From the NCBI GenBank assembly GCA_028289445.1, contig JANQPO010000017.1, positions 697,142-761,141 of the forward strand: a DNA stretch of 64,000 nt. The letters are read 5' to 3'. Origin of the DNA: Tepidamorphaceae bacterium (GTDB taxonomy: Bacteria; Pseudomonadota; Alphaproteobacteria; Rhizobiales; JAKSCL01). Shown here one piece after another: positions 1 to 8,603 of the stretch (position 1 is the stretch's first letter; each line of letters opens with the position of its first letter). Made by a program: the position numbers and the translations under genes. A model generated the notes under the pieces. That model did no database searches, had not been told where the DNA came from, and saw only the letters and a program-made list of their open reading frames with translations.

Positions 1-1267
1 TTTCCGGCATGTGCTGAAGCGCGTCCGGCACAAGCTGGAGCCCGAGGCCGATGGACAGCGAGACGGCGAAGATCACCATGTTGCGACGGTTCCACGAAAC
101 GTCCGAGAGCATCGAGACACCAGCGGCCACGACCATGCCGAACATGACGACAACACCGCCGCCCAGAACCTCGATCGGGATCGTTGAGATTGCAGCGCCA
201 ACCTTGGGGATCAAGCCGCAAACGATCAGGAAGATCGCGCCGATCGTGACCACATGCCGGCTCATGAGGCCGGTCATGGCGATCAGGCCGACGTTCTGCG
301 AAAACGAGGTGTTTGGCAGCGAGCCGAAAATGCCGGCAACCGCCGATCCAAGGCCGTCGGCCCAGGTTGCGCCGGTAATCTCCTCAGTTGTCGCTTCACG
401 GCCGGCACCGCCCTTGGCGATACCCGACACATCGCCGACCGTCTCGATTGCTGAGATGACCGCCATGAGGCAGAAGCCGATGACCGCCGCCAGGCTGAAC
501 TCGAAACCGAAGTGGAACGGGTTCGGCAGGGCGAAGACCGCCGCGCGGCCGATATTGCCGAAGCTGACCATGCCCATCATCAGCGCGACGATGTAGCCGA
601 CGATGAGACCGATCAGCACGGCCGCGACCGACCACATGCCCTTGGTGAAGAACTTGAACCCAAGCGTTACGATGATGACGACGAGCGCGACGAACCAGTT
701 CTGCAGGCTGCCGAACTCCTCGGTACCGATCGCCGGGACGCCGCCGGCCGCATATTGAATGCCGACCTTGACCAGCGCCAGGCCGATCATGGTGACGATC
801 AGGCCGGTGACGAGCGGCGGCAGGGCGAACCGCACCTTGCCGATGAACGGCGCCAAAGCGGCGTGGAACAGACCGCCGATGAGGACACCGCCCATCAGCG
901 CGCCCATGGCGTCGACGCCCTTGCCGGCGACCAGTGGGATCATGATCGGGATGAAGGCGAAGCTCGTGCCCTGAACGATCGGTAGACGCGCGCCGACGGG
1001 GCCGATGCCGATTGTCTGCAACAGCGTCGCGACGCCGGCGAACATGATGGCCATCTGGATCATGTAGATCAGGTTCGGGAAGTCCGGCGAATTGGAGCCG
1101 AAGCCGAAACCGGCCGCGCCGGCGACGATGATAGCCGGTGTTACGTTCGACACGAACATCGCTAAAACGTGCTGGATGCCGAGCGGGATCGCAGTCGCGA
1201 TCGGTGGCATATAGTTGGGGTCTTTGAGTTGTTCCGGCGTCCCCAACGCCGCGTTGTCACTTGCCAT
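1..1267 (-). CDS. NCS2-family xanthine/uracil permease (3' end outside window)
   Basis: Inner-membrane nucleobase:cation symporter of the NCS2 (UraA/XanQ/PucJ) family, probably importing xanthine or urate. Reading the minus strand from the ATG at 1267 gives an open frame to the window edge (about 422 codons), starting MASDNAALGTPEQ. The family hallmark PNTSFSQNVGL and many hydrophobic segments are present. A strong ribosome site (GGAGGAG) precedes the start. It lies downstream of, and co-directional with, ureidoglycine aminohydrolase and PuuE-UraD, so purine or urate uptake is the natural substrate; the exact purine is inference. The C-terminus is missing because the gene leaves the window. 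Confidence 0.9.
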   Translation of the reverse strand, partial: MASDNAALGTPEQLKDPNYMPPIATAIPLGIQHVLAMFVSNVTPAIIVAGAAGFGFGSNSPDFPNLIYMIQMAIMFAGVATLLQTIGIGPVGARLPIVQGTSFAFIPIMIPLVAGKGVDAMGALMGGVLIGGLFHAALAPFIGKVRFALPPLVTGLIVTMIGLALVKVGIQYAAGGVPAIGTEEFGSLQNWFVALVVIIVTLGFKFFTKGMWSVAAVLIGLIVGYIVALMMGMVSFGNIGRAAVFALPNPFHFGFEFSLAAVIGFCLMAVISAIETVGDVSGIAKGGAGREATTEEITGATWADGLGSAVAGIFGSLPNTSFSQNVGLIAMTGLMSRHVVTIGAIFLIVCGLIPKVGAAISTIPIEVLGGGVVVMFGMVVAAGVSMLSDVSWNRRNMVIFAVSLSIGLGLQLVPDALQHMPE

Positions 1268-1363
1268 CTTCTCCTCCATCGACAGCGATGCGCCAAGATT
1301 TGCGTTTTTCGTCTTGCCCCCGATCTTGGCAGCGGGTCGGATTTGCGTTCGGCGTCCTGGCGT

Positions 1364-2206
1364 CTATGTGCTCAACGACGCGAGCCGGTTGACGTCCTTG
1401 TAGAGCAGGTATCGGAACGGACCGGGGCCACCGGCGTAGCAGGCCTGCGGACAGAAGGCGCGCAGCCACATGAAGTCTCCGGCTTCGACCTCCACCCAGT
1501 CGCGGTTGAGCCGGTAAACGGCCTTGCCTTCCAGCACATAGAGGCCGTGCTCCATCACGTGAGTCTCCAGAAACGGGATCACGGCACCGGGCTCAAAAGT
1601 GACGATGGTGACGTGCATATCGTGGCGCATATCGGCCGGATCGACGAAGCGGGTCGTCGCCCATTTGCCGTTTGTGTCCGGCATCGGTGTCGGCGCCACG
1701 TCTTGCTCGTTGGTGACGAAGGCTGGCGGCATGTCGATGCCATCGACTGTCTCATAGGCTTTGCGTATCCAGTGAAAGCGCACTGGCTGGTCGCCATCGT
1801 TGCGCACCGTCCAATCGCTGCCCTGCGGTATGAAGGCATAACCGCCGGGCGTCATGACGTGGCGCTCGCTCGATAGCGTCAGGGTCATTTCGCCCTCGAC
1901 GACGAACACCACGCCTTCGGCGCCTGCATCGGTTTCCGGCGTGTCGCTGCCGCCGCCTGGCGCTACTTCCAAGATCGCTTGCCAGAAGGTCTCGGCGAAG
2001 CCCGACAACGGCCGCGCCAGGATCCAGGCGCGTGTGTTGTCCCAAAACGGCAGATAGCTCGTCACGATGTCACGCATGACATCCTTGGGGATCACCGCAT
2101 AGGCGTCGGTGAAGACCGCGCGCCCGGTGAGTAAATCGGTCTGCGGTGGGTGACCGCCGTGCGGGGCGTAGTATGTCCGATCCGGCATCGTTGTATCCAA
2201 ACTCAT
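1364..2206 (-). CDS. allE: (S)-ureidoglycine aminohydrolase (bicupin)
   Basis: Releases ammonia from (S)-ureidoglycine to give ureidoglycolate in allantoin breakdown. The 280-aa protein has two cupin halves. The C-terminal half carries the expected Mn-ligand set E214, H216, H220 and Q254 (motifs ETHVMEH and FCPQACYAGG) and ends with the family-typical YLLYKDVNR. Its ATG overlaps the stop of the upstream puuE-uraD gene by 4 bp (ATGA), so translational coupling is likely. The allantoate-hydrolysing enzyme that should supply the substrate is not in the window and may lie to the left. The family call is firm; the symbol follows the E. coli name for this enzyme. Confidence 0.9.
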   Translation of the reverse strand: MSLDTTMPDRTYYAPHGGHPPQTDLLTGRAVFTDAYAVIPKDVMRDIVTSYLPFWDNTRAWILARPLSGFAETFWQAILEVAPGGGSDTPETDAGAEGVVFVVEGEMTLTLSSERHVMTPGGYAFIPQGSDWTVRNDGDQPVRFHWIRKAYETVDGIDMPPAFVTNEQDVAPTPMPDTNGKWATTRFVDPADMRHDMHVTIVTFEPGAVIPFLETHVMEHGLYVLEGKAVYRLNRDWVEVEAGDFMWLRAFCPQACYAGGPGPFRYLLYKDVNRLASLST

Positions 2207-3630
2207 GGCAGCAGATCTTTCAGGCGTAGGAGGGCGATCCGCTCGACCTGTCGGCAGGCGGTCGCGAACTCGGTGTCGCGGTCATTGGCGACGCGCGCTT
2301 CGAAAGTCTTCAAAATCTGATCTTTGTTCAGACCTTTGACCGCGATGATGAAGGGAAAGCCGAACTTTTCCTTATAGGCGTCGTTCAGTTCGGTGAAGCG
2401 GGTGCGTTCGGCGTCTGTCAGCGCGTCGAGGCCGGCGCCGGCCTGTTCGGCTGTCGACTCCGCCGTGAGGCGTTTGGCGGCCGCCAGCTTGCCGGCAAGG
2501 TCCGGGTGGGCCGTCAAGACGCCGAGGCGTTCGGTTTCGCTCGATGTGCGGAATTGGATGGTCAGCGCATTGTGAAGGCCGATGGCCGTATCGTGGGCCG
2601 CCCCGAGTTCACCGGCGAAGGCGCGTTCGGCGATCCAGGCCGAGTGCTCGAAAATGCTGCCAAAGCGATCGACGAACGTCTCTTTGTCCATCGCCGACGG
2701 GCGGTCGATCCCGGCTGCCGGTGGGTGGCGCTTCGCCCAGTGTTCGGCGATTTCGATGCGCCGGGCGAACCAGACGGCATCGTGGCTCTTGGCGTAATCG
2801 ATGAAGCGCTTCAAAGCAGAGGTGCGGCCTGGACGGCCGACAAGGCGGCAGTGGAGACCGACACTCATCATCTTCGGCTGGCCCGCCTGGCCTTCCGCGT
2901 AGAGCGTGTCGAACGTGTCCTTCAGATAGGCATAGAACTGGTCGCCGGAGTTGAAGCCCTGCGCAGTTGCGAAGCGCATATCGTTGGCGTCGAGCGTGTA
3001 GGGAACGATCAGCTGATCTCGGCCCGCGTGGTGGTGCCAGTAGGGCAGATCGTCGGCGTAGGAATCGGCGACATAGGCGAAGCCGCCATCCTCCGTAGCC
3101 AGATCGACCGTGTTGATGGAGCAACGGCCAGTGTACCAGCCGCTCGGGCGTCTGCCCGTGACCGCTTCGTGCAGCCGAATGGCCGCTTCCATATCGGCCC
3201 GCTCGTCTTGGCGCGCGTGATCTTTGTATTCGATCCACTTCAGACCGTGAGAGGCGATCTCCCAATCGGCCTCCAGCATGGCCGCGACTTGAACCGGCGA
3301 GCGTTGCAGGGCCGTCGCGACGCCGTAGACGGTCGCCGGGACTTCGGCTTCACACAACAGACGATGGAGACGCCAAAAGCCCGCCCTGGCGCCGTAGTCG
3401 TAAATCGATTCCATGTTCCAGTGGCGCTGGCCTGGCCAGGCCGCCGCGCCAACGATCTCGGACAGGAACGCTTCCGATGCCGCGTCGCCATGCAACAGAC
3501 AGTTTTCGCCTGCTTCCTCGTAGTTGACGACGAATTGGACGGCGATCGCCGCGCCACCCGGCCAATCGGCGGCCGGCGGCGTCGGGCCATAGCCGAAGGT
3601 ATCGCGCGGATATCGAACAGGTGGCGTCAT
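2203..3630 (-). CDS. puuE-uraD: Bifunctional allantoinase PuuE / OHCU decarboxylase UraD fusion
   Basis: A 475-aa protein joining two steps of urate breakdown. Residues about 1-305 form a polysaccharide-deacetylase-like allantoinase of the PuuE type (RYPRDTFGYG near the start, NVEAG-type segment NYEEAGENC at 36-44, ASHGLKW at 126-132). Residues about 315-475 form an OHCU decarboxylase with the signature AHPDLAG at 374-380, the EQ-containing ES..EQ segment at 391-396 and FGFPF at 423-427. UraD makes S-allantoin from OHCU and PuuE opens the allantoin ring, so consecutive reactions sit on one chain. A GGGGA ribosome site precedes the ATG. The fusion is known in some proteobacteria. HIU hydrolase, the step before UraD, is not in the window. 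Confidence 0.92.
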   Translation of the reverse strand: MTPPVRYPRDTFGYGPTPPAADWPGGAAIAVQFVVNYEEAGENCLLHGDAASEAFLSEIVGAAAWPGQRHWNMESIYDYGARAGFWRLHRLLCEAEVPATVYGVATALQRSPVQVAAMLEADWEIASHGLKWIEYKDHARQDERADMEAAIRLHEAVTGRRPSGWYTGRCSINTVDLATEDGGFAYVADSYADDLPYWHHHAGRDQLIVPYTLDANDMRFATAQGFNSGDQFYAYLKDTFDTLYAEGQAGQPKMMSVGLHCRLVGRPGRTSALKRFIDYAKSHDAVWFARRIEIAEHWAKRHPPAAGIDRPSAMDKETFVDRFGSIFEHSAWIAERAFAGELGAAHDTAIGLHNALTIQFRTSSETERLGVLTAHPDLAGKLAAAKRLTAESTAEQAGAGLDALTDAERTRFTELNDAYKEKFGFPFIIAVKGLNKDQILKTFEARVANDRDTEFATACRQVERIALLRLKDLLP

Positions 3631-3723
3631 AGGGTCCCCGCAGAACTTGTCTTAGACTAACGCAAGAAAATTCCAGTATTTTCAAAAAATAGCTGAAAGA
3701 ATGTTAGGAAGCGGGACGGAGCG

Positions 3724-4626
3724 TCAGCCGATCAGCTTTTTGCACTCACCGACCATGTAGTCGATGAACAGCCGCACTTTCGGGTCCTGCAGACGTTTGT
3801 GGGGATAGATGCAAGAGAACGGCAGCTTCGTCGGCGGCGTCTTTGTGGCGACAGGAACGAGTTCACCCGTTTCAAGATGACCGGCGACCTCGAAGACGGG
3901 CTTGTTGACGATGCCGTTGCCTGCGAGCGCCCATCCGGTCAGGACATCGCCATCATCGGATTCGAGAGAAGACTTGAACTCGTAGCGCTTGCTGCCGCCG
4001 GTCACTTGCAAGACCCAGAAAAACTCCTCGGCGCCCGGAAAACGCAGCATGAGACATTTGTGCCCTTGCTCAATGAGTTCGTCGCCGTTTGCGGGTGTTC
4101 CGTGCGCCTCCAGATAGGCTGGTGACGCACACAGCACGCGCTCGAAGTCGTGGACGGGACGTACCCGCATCTCGGAGTCCGAGAGCGTGCCCAGCACGAA
4201 GGCGGCGTCCAGCCCTTCATTGGTGATATCGACCTTGCGGTCGGAGAGCCGGAGCCGGACGTTGATCTCTGGATACTGTTCCAGGAACTTGGGTACGAGG
4301 GGCGCGATCAGCTTCTTGCCAATGCCAAGGGGCGCGGAAATGAAGATCGTGCCGCGCGGTTGATCGGTGATTTCGGCGATGCTGCCCTCGACCTCGGCGA
4401 TCGTGTCGAGGATCTTGATGGCGCCCTTGTAAAACAGCTCGCCATGTTCGGTCGGCTTCAGGCTGCGGGTCGTGCGATTGAACATCCGGACGCCCAGACG
4501 CTTCTCCAGTTCGGAGATCCGGCTTGAGGCGACGGCTGCGGACACCCGCAGGTCGCGGCCGGCTGCCGACATGCTGCCTAGTTCATAGACCCGAACGAAC
4601 GTCTTGAGATTGTTCACATAAGACAC
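3724..4626 (-). CDS. LysR-type regulator beside urate hydroxylase
   Basis: Typical 300-aa LysR-family regulator: N-terminal winged helix-turn-helix (residues about 5-65, with ISELEKRLGVRMFNR) and a C-terminal effector-binding domain. The start is GTG at 4626. It is divergent from puuD and co-directional with the PuuE-UraD operon, so it probably controls urate or allantoin genes. A 7+7 bp inverted repeat sits 10 bp upstream of its start. The effector is unknown; a urate-pathway intermediate is a guess from context only. Confidence 0.88.
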   Translation of the reverse strand: MSYVNNLKTFVRVYELGSMSAAGRDLRVSAAVASSRISELEKRLGVRMFNRTTRSLKPTEHGELFYKGAIKILDTIAEVEGSIAEITDQPRGTIFISAPLGIGKKLIAPLVPKFLEQYPEINVRLRLSDRKVDITNEGLDAAFVLGTLSDSEMRVRPVHDFERVLCASPAYLEAHGTPANGDELIEQGHKCLMLRFPGAEEFFWVLQVTGGSKRYEFKSSLESDDGDVLTGWALAGNGIVNKPVFEVAGHLETGELVPVATKTPPTKLPFSCIYPHKRLQDPKVRLFIDYMVGECKKLIG

Positions 4627-4635
4627 GGGCGACCC

Positions 4636-4653
4636 ATCCCATTATCATGGGAT
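4636..4653. promoter_or_regulatory. Inverted repeat in lysR-puuD divergent region, candidate operator
   Basis: Perfect 7-bp arms ATCCCAT and ATGGGAT are separated by TATC. The repeat is the only clear symmetric element in the 104-bp gap between the LysR start (4626) and the puuD start (4731). It overlaps the lysR leader, which suits autoregulation. It is followed on the plus strand by TTTTT, so a weak terminator-like hairpin is the alternative reading. Confidence 0.4.
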
Positions 4654-4730
4654 TTTTGAAAGTGTTTGGATTTTATCGGTCTTTGCGCAGAACGCAATGC
4701 CTGCCAGTGTGGGGCAAACGGGAGAGGGCT

Positions 4731-5966
4731 ATGTACGAATTCGCTGTGATGTGGGACTGGGTGTCCTTCGCCGTGCGTTGGCTGCACGTGATCACCGGCA
4801 TCGCGTGGATCGGTTCGTCCTTCTATTTCGTCGCGCTCGATCTCGGGCTGCGCAAGGTTCCACATCTGCCGGTCGGCGCGCATGGCGAGGAGTGGCAGGT
4901 CCACGGCGGCGGCTTCTACCACATCCAAAAATACCTCGTGGCGCCGGAGACGCTGCCGGAGCACGTCACCTGGTTCAAATGGGAATCGTACGTTACGTGG
5001 CTGTCCGGTTTCGCGATGCTCGCCATCGTCTACTATGTGGGTGCGGACCTTTATCTGGTCGATCCCAACGTCCTCGACATCTCGCCCCTGACCGGCATCC
5101 TGATTTCGCTCGCCTCGATCGGCATCGGCTGGGTCATCTACGACTTCGTCTGCAAATCTCCGCTTGGCGTCGACAACACAAAGCTGATGATCCTCCTCTA
5201 CGTCGTTTTGGTGGTCATGGCTTGGGGCTATACGCAGGTCTTCTCGGGCCGCGCGGCGTTGCTCCATCTGGGCGCCTTCACCGCGACCATCATGTCGGCG
5301 AACGTGTTCTTCATCATTATCCCGAACCAGAGAAAGGTCGTCGACGCCCTGAAGGCCGGCCAGACGCCGGATCCGGCGCTGGGCGCGCAGGCCAAGCAGC
5401 GGTCGACCCACAACAACTACCTGACCTTGCCGGTCCTGTTCCTGATGCTGTCGAACCACTATCCGCTGGCGTTCGCGACGGAATACAACTGGGTGATCGC
5501 CTCGCTGGTGTTCCTCATGGGCGTCACCATCCGGCACTACTTCAATTCCATGCATGCGCGGCAAGGCAAGCCGATGTGGACCTGGCTGGCGACCGCCGTG
5601 ATCTTCGTCCTCATCATGTGGCTGTCGACGGTGCCGGAGGTCCTGAAGGGCACTGACGAAGAGGCCGCCACGCTATCGCCGCACGAGCAGCGCTTCGCGA
5701 GCGCTCAGCATTTCGAAGATGCGCGAAACACCGTGCTCGGACGCTGCTCCATGTGCCACGCTGAAGAACCGACCTGGGACGGCATCATCAAGGCGCCGAA
5801 AGGTGTGAAGCTGGAAACCGATGCCGAGATCGCGCGCTACGCGCGGGACATCTATCTGCAAGCGGGCCGCAGCCACGCCATGCCACCAGCCAATGTCAGC
5901 TTCATGGAGCCCGACGAGAGACGGCTTCTGGTCGATTGGTATGAGGCCGCGATCAACGGCTCTTAA
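4731..5966 (+). CDS. puuD: Urate hydroxylase PuuD, membrane protein with C-terminal cytochrome c
   Basis: Oxidises urate to 5-hydroxyisourate in the inner membrane and passes electrons to a c-type heme rather than to oxygen. The 411-aa product has an N-terminal multi-helix domain (MWDWVSFAVRWLHVITGIAWIGS) and a C-terminal cytochrome c domain with heme motif C339-S-M-C342-H343. Conserved polar sites such as HGGGFYHIQKY and STHNNYLTLP follow the PuuD family. An in-frame ATG exists at 4647, but the ATG at 4731 is chosen because GGAGAGGG precedes it and MYEFAVMWDW matches the family start. It heads away from the LysR gene. Confidence 0.92.
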   Translation: MYEFAVMWDWVSFAVRWLHVITGIAWIGSSFYFVALDLGLRKVPHLPVGAHGEEWQVHGGGFYHIQKYLVAPETLPEHVTWFKWESYVTWLSGFAMLAIVYYVGADLYLVDPNVLDISPLTGILISLASIGIGWVIYDFVCKSPLGVDNTKLMILLYVVLVVMAWGYTQVFSGRAALLHLGAFTATIMSANVFFIIIPNQRKVVDALKAGQTPDPALGAQAKQRSTHNNYLTLPVLFLMLSNHYPLAFATEYNWVIASLVFLMGVTIRHYFNSMHARQGKPMWTWLATAVIFVLIMWLSTVPEVLKGTDEEAATLSPHEQRFASAQHFEDARNTVLGRCSMCHAEEPTWDGIIKAPKGVKLETDAEIARYARDIYLQAGRSHAMPPANVSFMEPDERRLLVDWYEAAINGS

Positions 5967-6087
5967 GATCGGGTTTATGGCGCGCCATTAACGCATGTCC
6001 GTCGCGCATGGCTGATGGCGCGAATGAGCGCACCACATTCAGTCAGGGCAGGCCTATATCGGTGGGGTAACGAAAAGGAGCCCTGCC

Positions 6088-6222
6088 ATGAACAAGAGCA
6101 TTATCGGTTTTATGCAAGTTTTCGCGGCGGCGACCCGGACGGGCCATGCCGTCACCAACGGTCATCGTCCTTTGGCGCGTGACCTTGAAACCCTCGGCAT
6201 CCGCAAGGACCGCTTTCTCTAA
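6088..6222 (+). CDS. Small 44-aa protein, DUF1127-like tail
   Basis: A short frame MNKSIIGFMQVFAAA... ending GIRKDRFL. It has a well-placed AAGGAG ribosome site 7 bp before the ATG. The segment RPLARDLETLGI resembles the D/L-x-x-LGI ending of short alphaproteobacterial DUF1127-type proteins, which are small, basic and often linked to RNA or stress regulation. Function here is unknown. It lies alone between puuD and a converging FAD monooxygenase. The good ribosome site and protein-like composition favour a real gene over chance. Confidence 0.55.
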   Translation: MNKSIIGFMQVFAAATRTGHAVTNGHRPLARDLETLGIRKDRFL

Positions 6223-6235
6223 GCCAGTCGCCCAA

Positions 6236-7447
6236 TCACGCGTCGGCGGCACTCGTTCGGTGGCCGTATATCCAATCGTATCGGCTCATCAGCGCGCTCG
6301 GTGACATGCGGTTCAAAACCGCGTTGCGCACCGCGCCGGTGACGCCGTCCATGTGAAAGATGCGGCCGTTCTTGCGCGCGGCCTTTTGAACGGCTTTCAC
6401 GCGCCCGGCACGCAGCTTTTCAAACGCCCGAAAAGCGAGATCGGGTCGACCGACATGGACGACGAACTCGTCGGCAAGCGTTATCGCGTCCTCGATCCCC
6501 ATCGCTCCGCCTTGGGCCAGGAAGGGCAGCATAGGGTGCGCCGCATCGCCGATCAGCGTCGTCGGGCCGTGCCCATGAAACGGTTCGGGCGGGCGGTCGT
6601 AGAGCGCCCAGGACCGCCAGGTTTCGCCCGGAACCTTGACTGCCTCGACCACGTCCTTGTGCCATTCGGTGAAACTCTTTTCGACGACATCGGCCGGCAC
6701 CGGTTCATTCCACCCGCGCGTTTCCACATTGTCGGCCGTGATGACCACCAGGTTCACGGCGAAGCCACTGATGACCGGATAGTGAACGACATGGCCGGTC
6801 CGACCGATCCAGGCGCCAACGATGTTCTCGCGAATGCTGGGCGGCAAAAGGTCGCGCGACACCACGGCACGATAGGCGCGGAACCCTGAGAACTGCGGCT
6901 TCGTCGTGTCACCGAGCGTGCTGCGCACCTGCGACCAGATTCCATCCGCGCCGATAATGGCGTCGTGATTGCGCGTTTCGACGCCGGCGAGCGTTTCAAG
7001 GGTGACTGAAAGACGGTCGCTGTGGGGTATCTCGTTGAGCTGCGTAAACGTCGCGCCACGCTTCAAGATGATGTTGGAGTGCGCCATAGCGGCACGGACC
7101 AAGACATCCTGCAGATCGGCGCGGTGGATCACCCAGTAAGGCGCGCCATAGCGGGCTTCGGCATCCTCGCCGAGCGGGATACGCGCGAGCGGGCGCGCGG
7201 TCTCGCCATCGCGCACGACAATTGCGTCTGGAGCAACGACATGCCGCGAGAGGCTGCGCTCCAAACCGAGATCGATCAACACACGAGAGGCATTGGGCGA
7301 AAGCTGAATGCCGGCTCCTGCCTCCGACATCACCCGCGCGCGCTCGTAGACGACCGAAGCGCGGTCTTGCCGCGCCAGTGCCAATGCCGCCGTCAGCCCG
7401 GAAATCCCGGCACCGACGATGGCGATGTCGGCCGTTTCCCGGATCAT
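6236..7447 (-). CDS. FAD-dependent aromatic monooxygenase (salicylate hydroxylase-like)
   Basis: A 403-aa class A flavoprotein monooxygenase. It has the dinucleotide-binding GAGISG near the N-terminus, the DG motif (GADGIWSQVR) in the middle and the FAD ribityl motif GDAAHPMLPF with QGGAMGIEDA. The best analogues are salicylate 1-hydroxylase and 3-hydroxybenzoate 6-hydroxylase; the substrate cannot be read from sequence. It is followed 12 bp downstream on the opposite-reading side by nothing of its pathway, and the gene behind it (7460-7702) is upstream and co-directional, so the two may be co-transcribed. Confidence 0.85.
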   Translation of the reverse strand: MIRETADIAIVGAGISGLTAALALARQDRASVVYERARVMSEAGAGIQLSPNASRVLIDLGLERSLSRHVVAPDAIVVRDGETARPLARIPLGEDAEARYGAPYWVIHRADLQDVLVRAAMAHSNIILKRGATFTQLNEIPHSDRLSVTLETLAGVETRNHDAIIGADGIWSQVRSTLGDTTKPQFSGFRAYRAVVSRDLLPPSIRENIVGAWIGRTGHVVHYPVISGFAVNLVVITADNVETRGWNEPVPADVVEKSFTEWHKDVVEAVKVPGETWRSWALYDRPPEPFHGHGPTTLIGDAAHPMLPFLAQGGAMGIEDAITLADEFVVHVGRPDLAFRAFEKLRAGRVKAVQKAARKNGRIFHMDGVTGAVRNAVLNRMSPSALMSRYDWIYGHRTSAADA

Positions 7448-7459
7448 TGTGGACCTAGT

Positions 7460-7702
7460 TTAGGCGTTTGGATCGGCGACGCATCCAGCAGGCTCGGTTT
7501 GATCGGCGGATAGGCGCTGATCATAGACGTAAAGGGTCGAGCAATAGGGGCATACGATGTCGGTCTCGTCGCCCATGTCCAAGAAGACATGCGGATGGTC
7601 ATAGGGCGCGCTGGCGCCCATACACTTGAACTTGCGCACGCCGATGGCAATCCGCGGAACGCCCAGATCGTTCTTGAAGTGCGCAACCGCATGGTCCGCC
7701 AT
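7460..7702 (-). CDS. Zinc-finger domain protein (NDUFS6/zf-CHCC type)
   Basis: An 80-aa soluble protein with CPYCSTLYVY near the C-terminus plus an upstream C and H (KFKCMGAS, DHPHVF), a CHCC zinc-binding pattern. The family is related to the complex I accessory subunit NDUFS6 and is common in alphaproteobacteria. The ATG at 7702 is preferred over an upstream one because GAGGAG lies 8 bp before it. It ends 12 bp before the monooxygenase gene on the same strand. Confidence 0.8.
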   Translation of the reverse strand: MADHAVAHFKNDLGVPRIAIGVRKFKCMGASAPYDHPHVFLDMGDETDIVCPYCSTLYVYDQRLSADQTEPAGCVADPNA

Positions 7703-7850
7703 CGCGAGTCTCCTCAAGCCGGTGCGGGACCATATCCAATGGCGGCGCGAGGGAACAAGAGGCTTTTCGTTTCTGTCCAGGATCGCTGGCTTGCCGTTTG
7801 AGGACGGATCGCTAAAACAGGTCTACTGGGACGGGGGCTAGGGCCTGTTG

Positions 7851-8603
7851 ATGCAGATATTCGATTCCGACGGGGTCGAGATTGCTTATCTCGACGAGGG
7901 GGCAGGGGCTCCGATTCTGCTCATTCACGGATTTGCCTCCAACGCTCACGTCAATTGGGTACATACCCGGTGGGTCGACGTTCTGGTCAAAGCGGGGCGC
8001 CGGGTCATCGCGCTCGACAATCGCGGCCATGGGCAATCGGAAAAACTCTACGATCCGGCTGTCTACGAAGCACCGACCATGGCGGACGACGCGGCGCGGC
8101 TTATCGATCATCTAGGCCTCGGATCAACGCCGGTGCTGGGCTATTCCATGGGCGCGCGGATTTCGGCCTTTCTGGCTATGCACCATCCAGAAAAGGTGAG
8201 CCACGCGATCTTCGGCGGGCTTGGGATCAACATGGTGCGCGGGATCGGCGGGTCGGAACCGATCGCCGAAGCGCTCGAGGCCCGGTCCCTGGATGGTGTG
8301 ACCGATGCCACTGCGCGGGCCTTTCGACAGTTTGCCGAAGCTACGGGGAGCGATCTTCTGGCGCTTGCGGCATGCATCCGGTCGTCGCGGCAGAAAATCT
8401 CCGCGCAGGAATTGTCAGGCATTGACGTTCCGGCTCTCGTGGCGGTCGGCACCAGGGATACCGTCGGCGGCGATGCATCGGAACTGGCGGCGCTGATCCC
8501 TGGCGGCGTGGCCTTCGACATCGACGACCGCGACCACATGCTGGCCGTCGGCGACAAGACCTTTAAGGCGCGGGTCCTTGAGTTCCTGAAGGACAACGCG
8601 TGA
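7851..8603 (+). CDS. Alpha/beta-fold hydrolase
   Basis: A 250-aa alpha/beta hydrolase. The nucleophile elbow is GYSMGA with S99, the oxyanion motif is HGFAS at 26-30, and a C-terminal DRDHML supplies the likely catalytic His; VGTRD near 205 may supply the acid. The ATG at 7851 is preferred to the TTG just before it. The next gene starts 4 bp inside its end (GTGA), so two distinct hydrolases are translated as a coupled pair. The substrate is unknown. Confidence 0.85.
   Translation: MQIFDSDGVEIAYLDEGAGAPILLIHGFASNAHVNWVHTRWVDVLVKAGRRVIALDNRGHGQSEKLYDPAVYEAPTMADDAARLIDHLGLGSTPVLGYSMGARISAFLAMHHPEKVSHAIFGGLGINMVRGIGGSEPIAEALEARSLDGVTDATARAFRQFAEATGSDLLALAACIRSSRQKISAQELSGIDVPALVAVGTRDTVGGDASELAALIPGGVAFDIDDRDHMLAVGDKTFKARVLEFLKDNA

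Noticed and set aside
2506..3660. A 384-codon open frame on the plus strand opposite puuE-uraD
   Set aside because: No family similarity, Arg/Ala-rich translation, and it lies wholly antisense to a clear two-domain enzyme; it is a GC-rich antisense frame.
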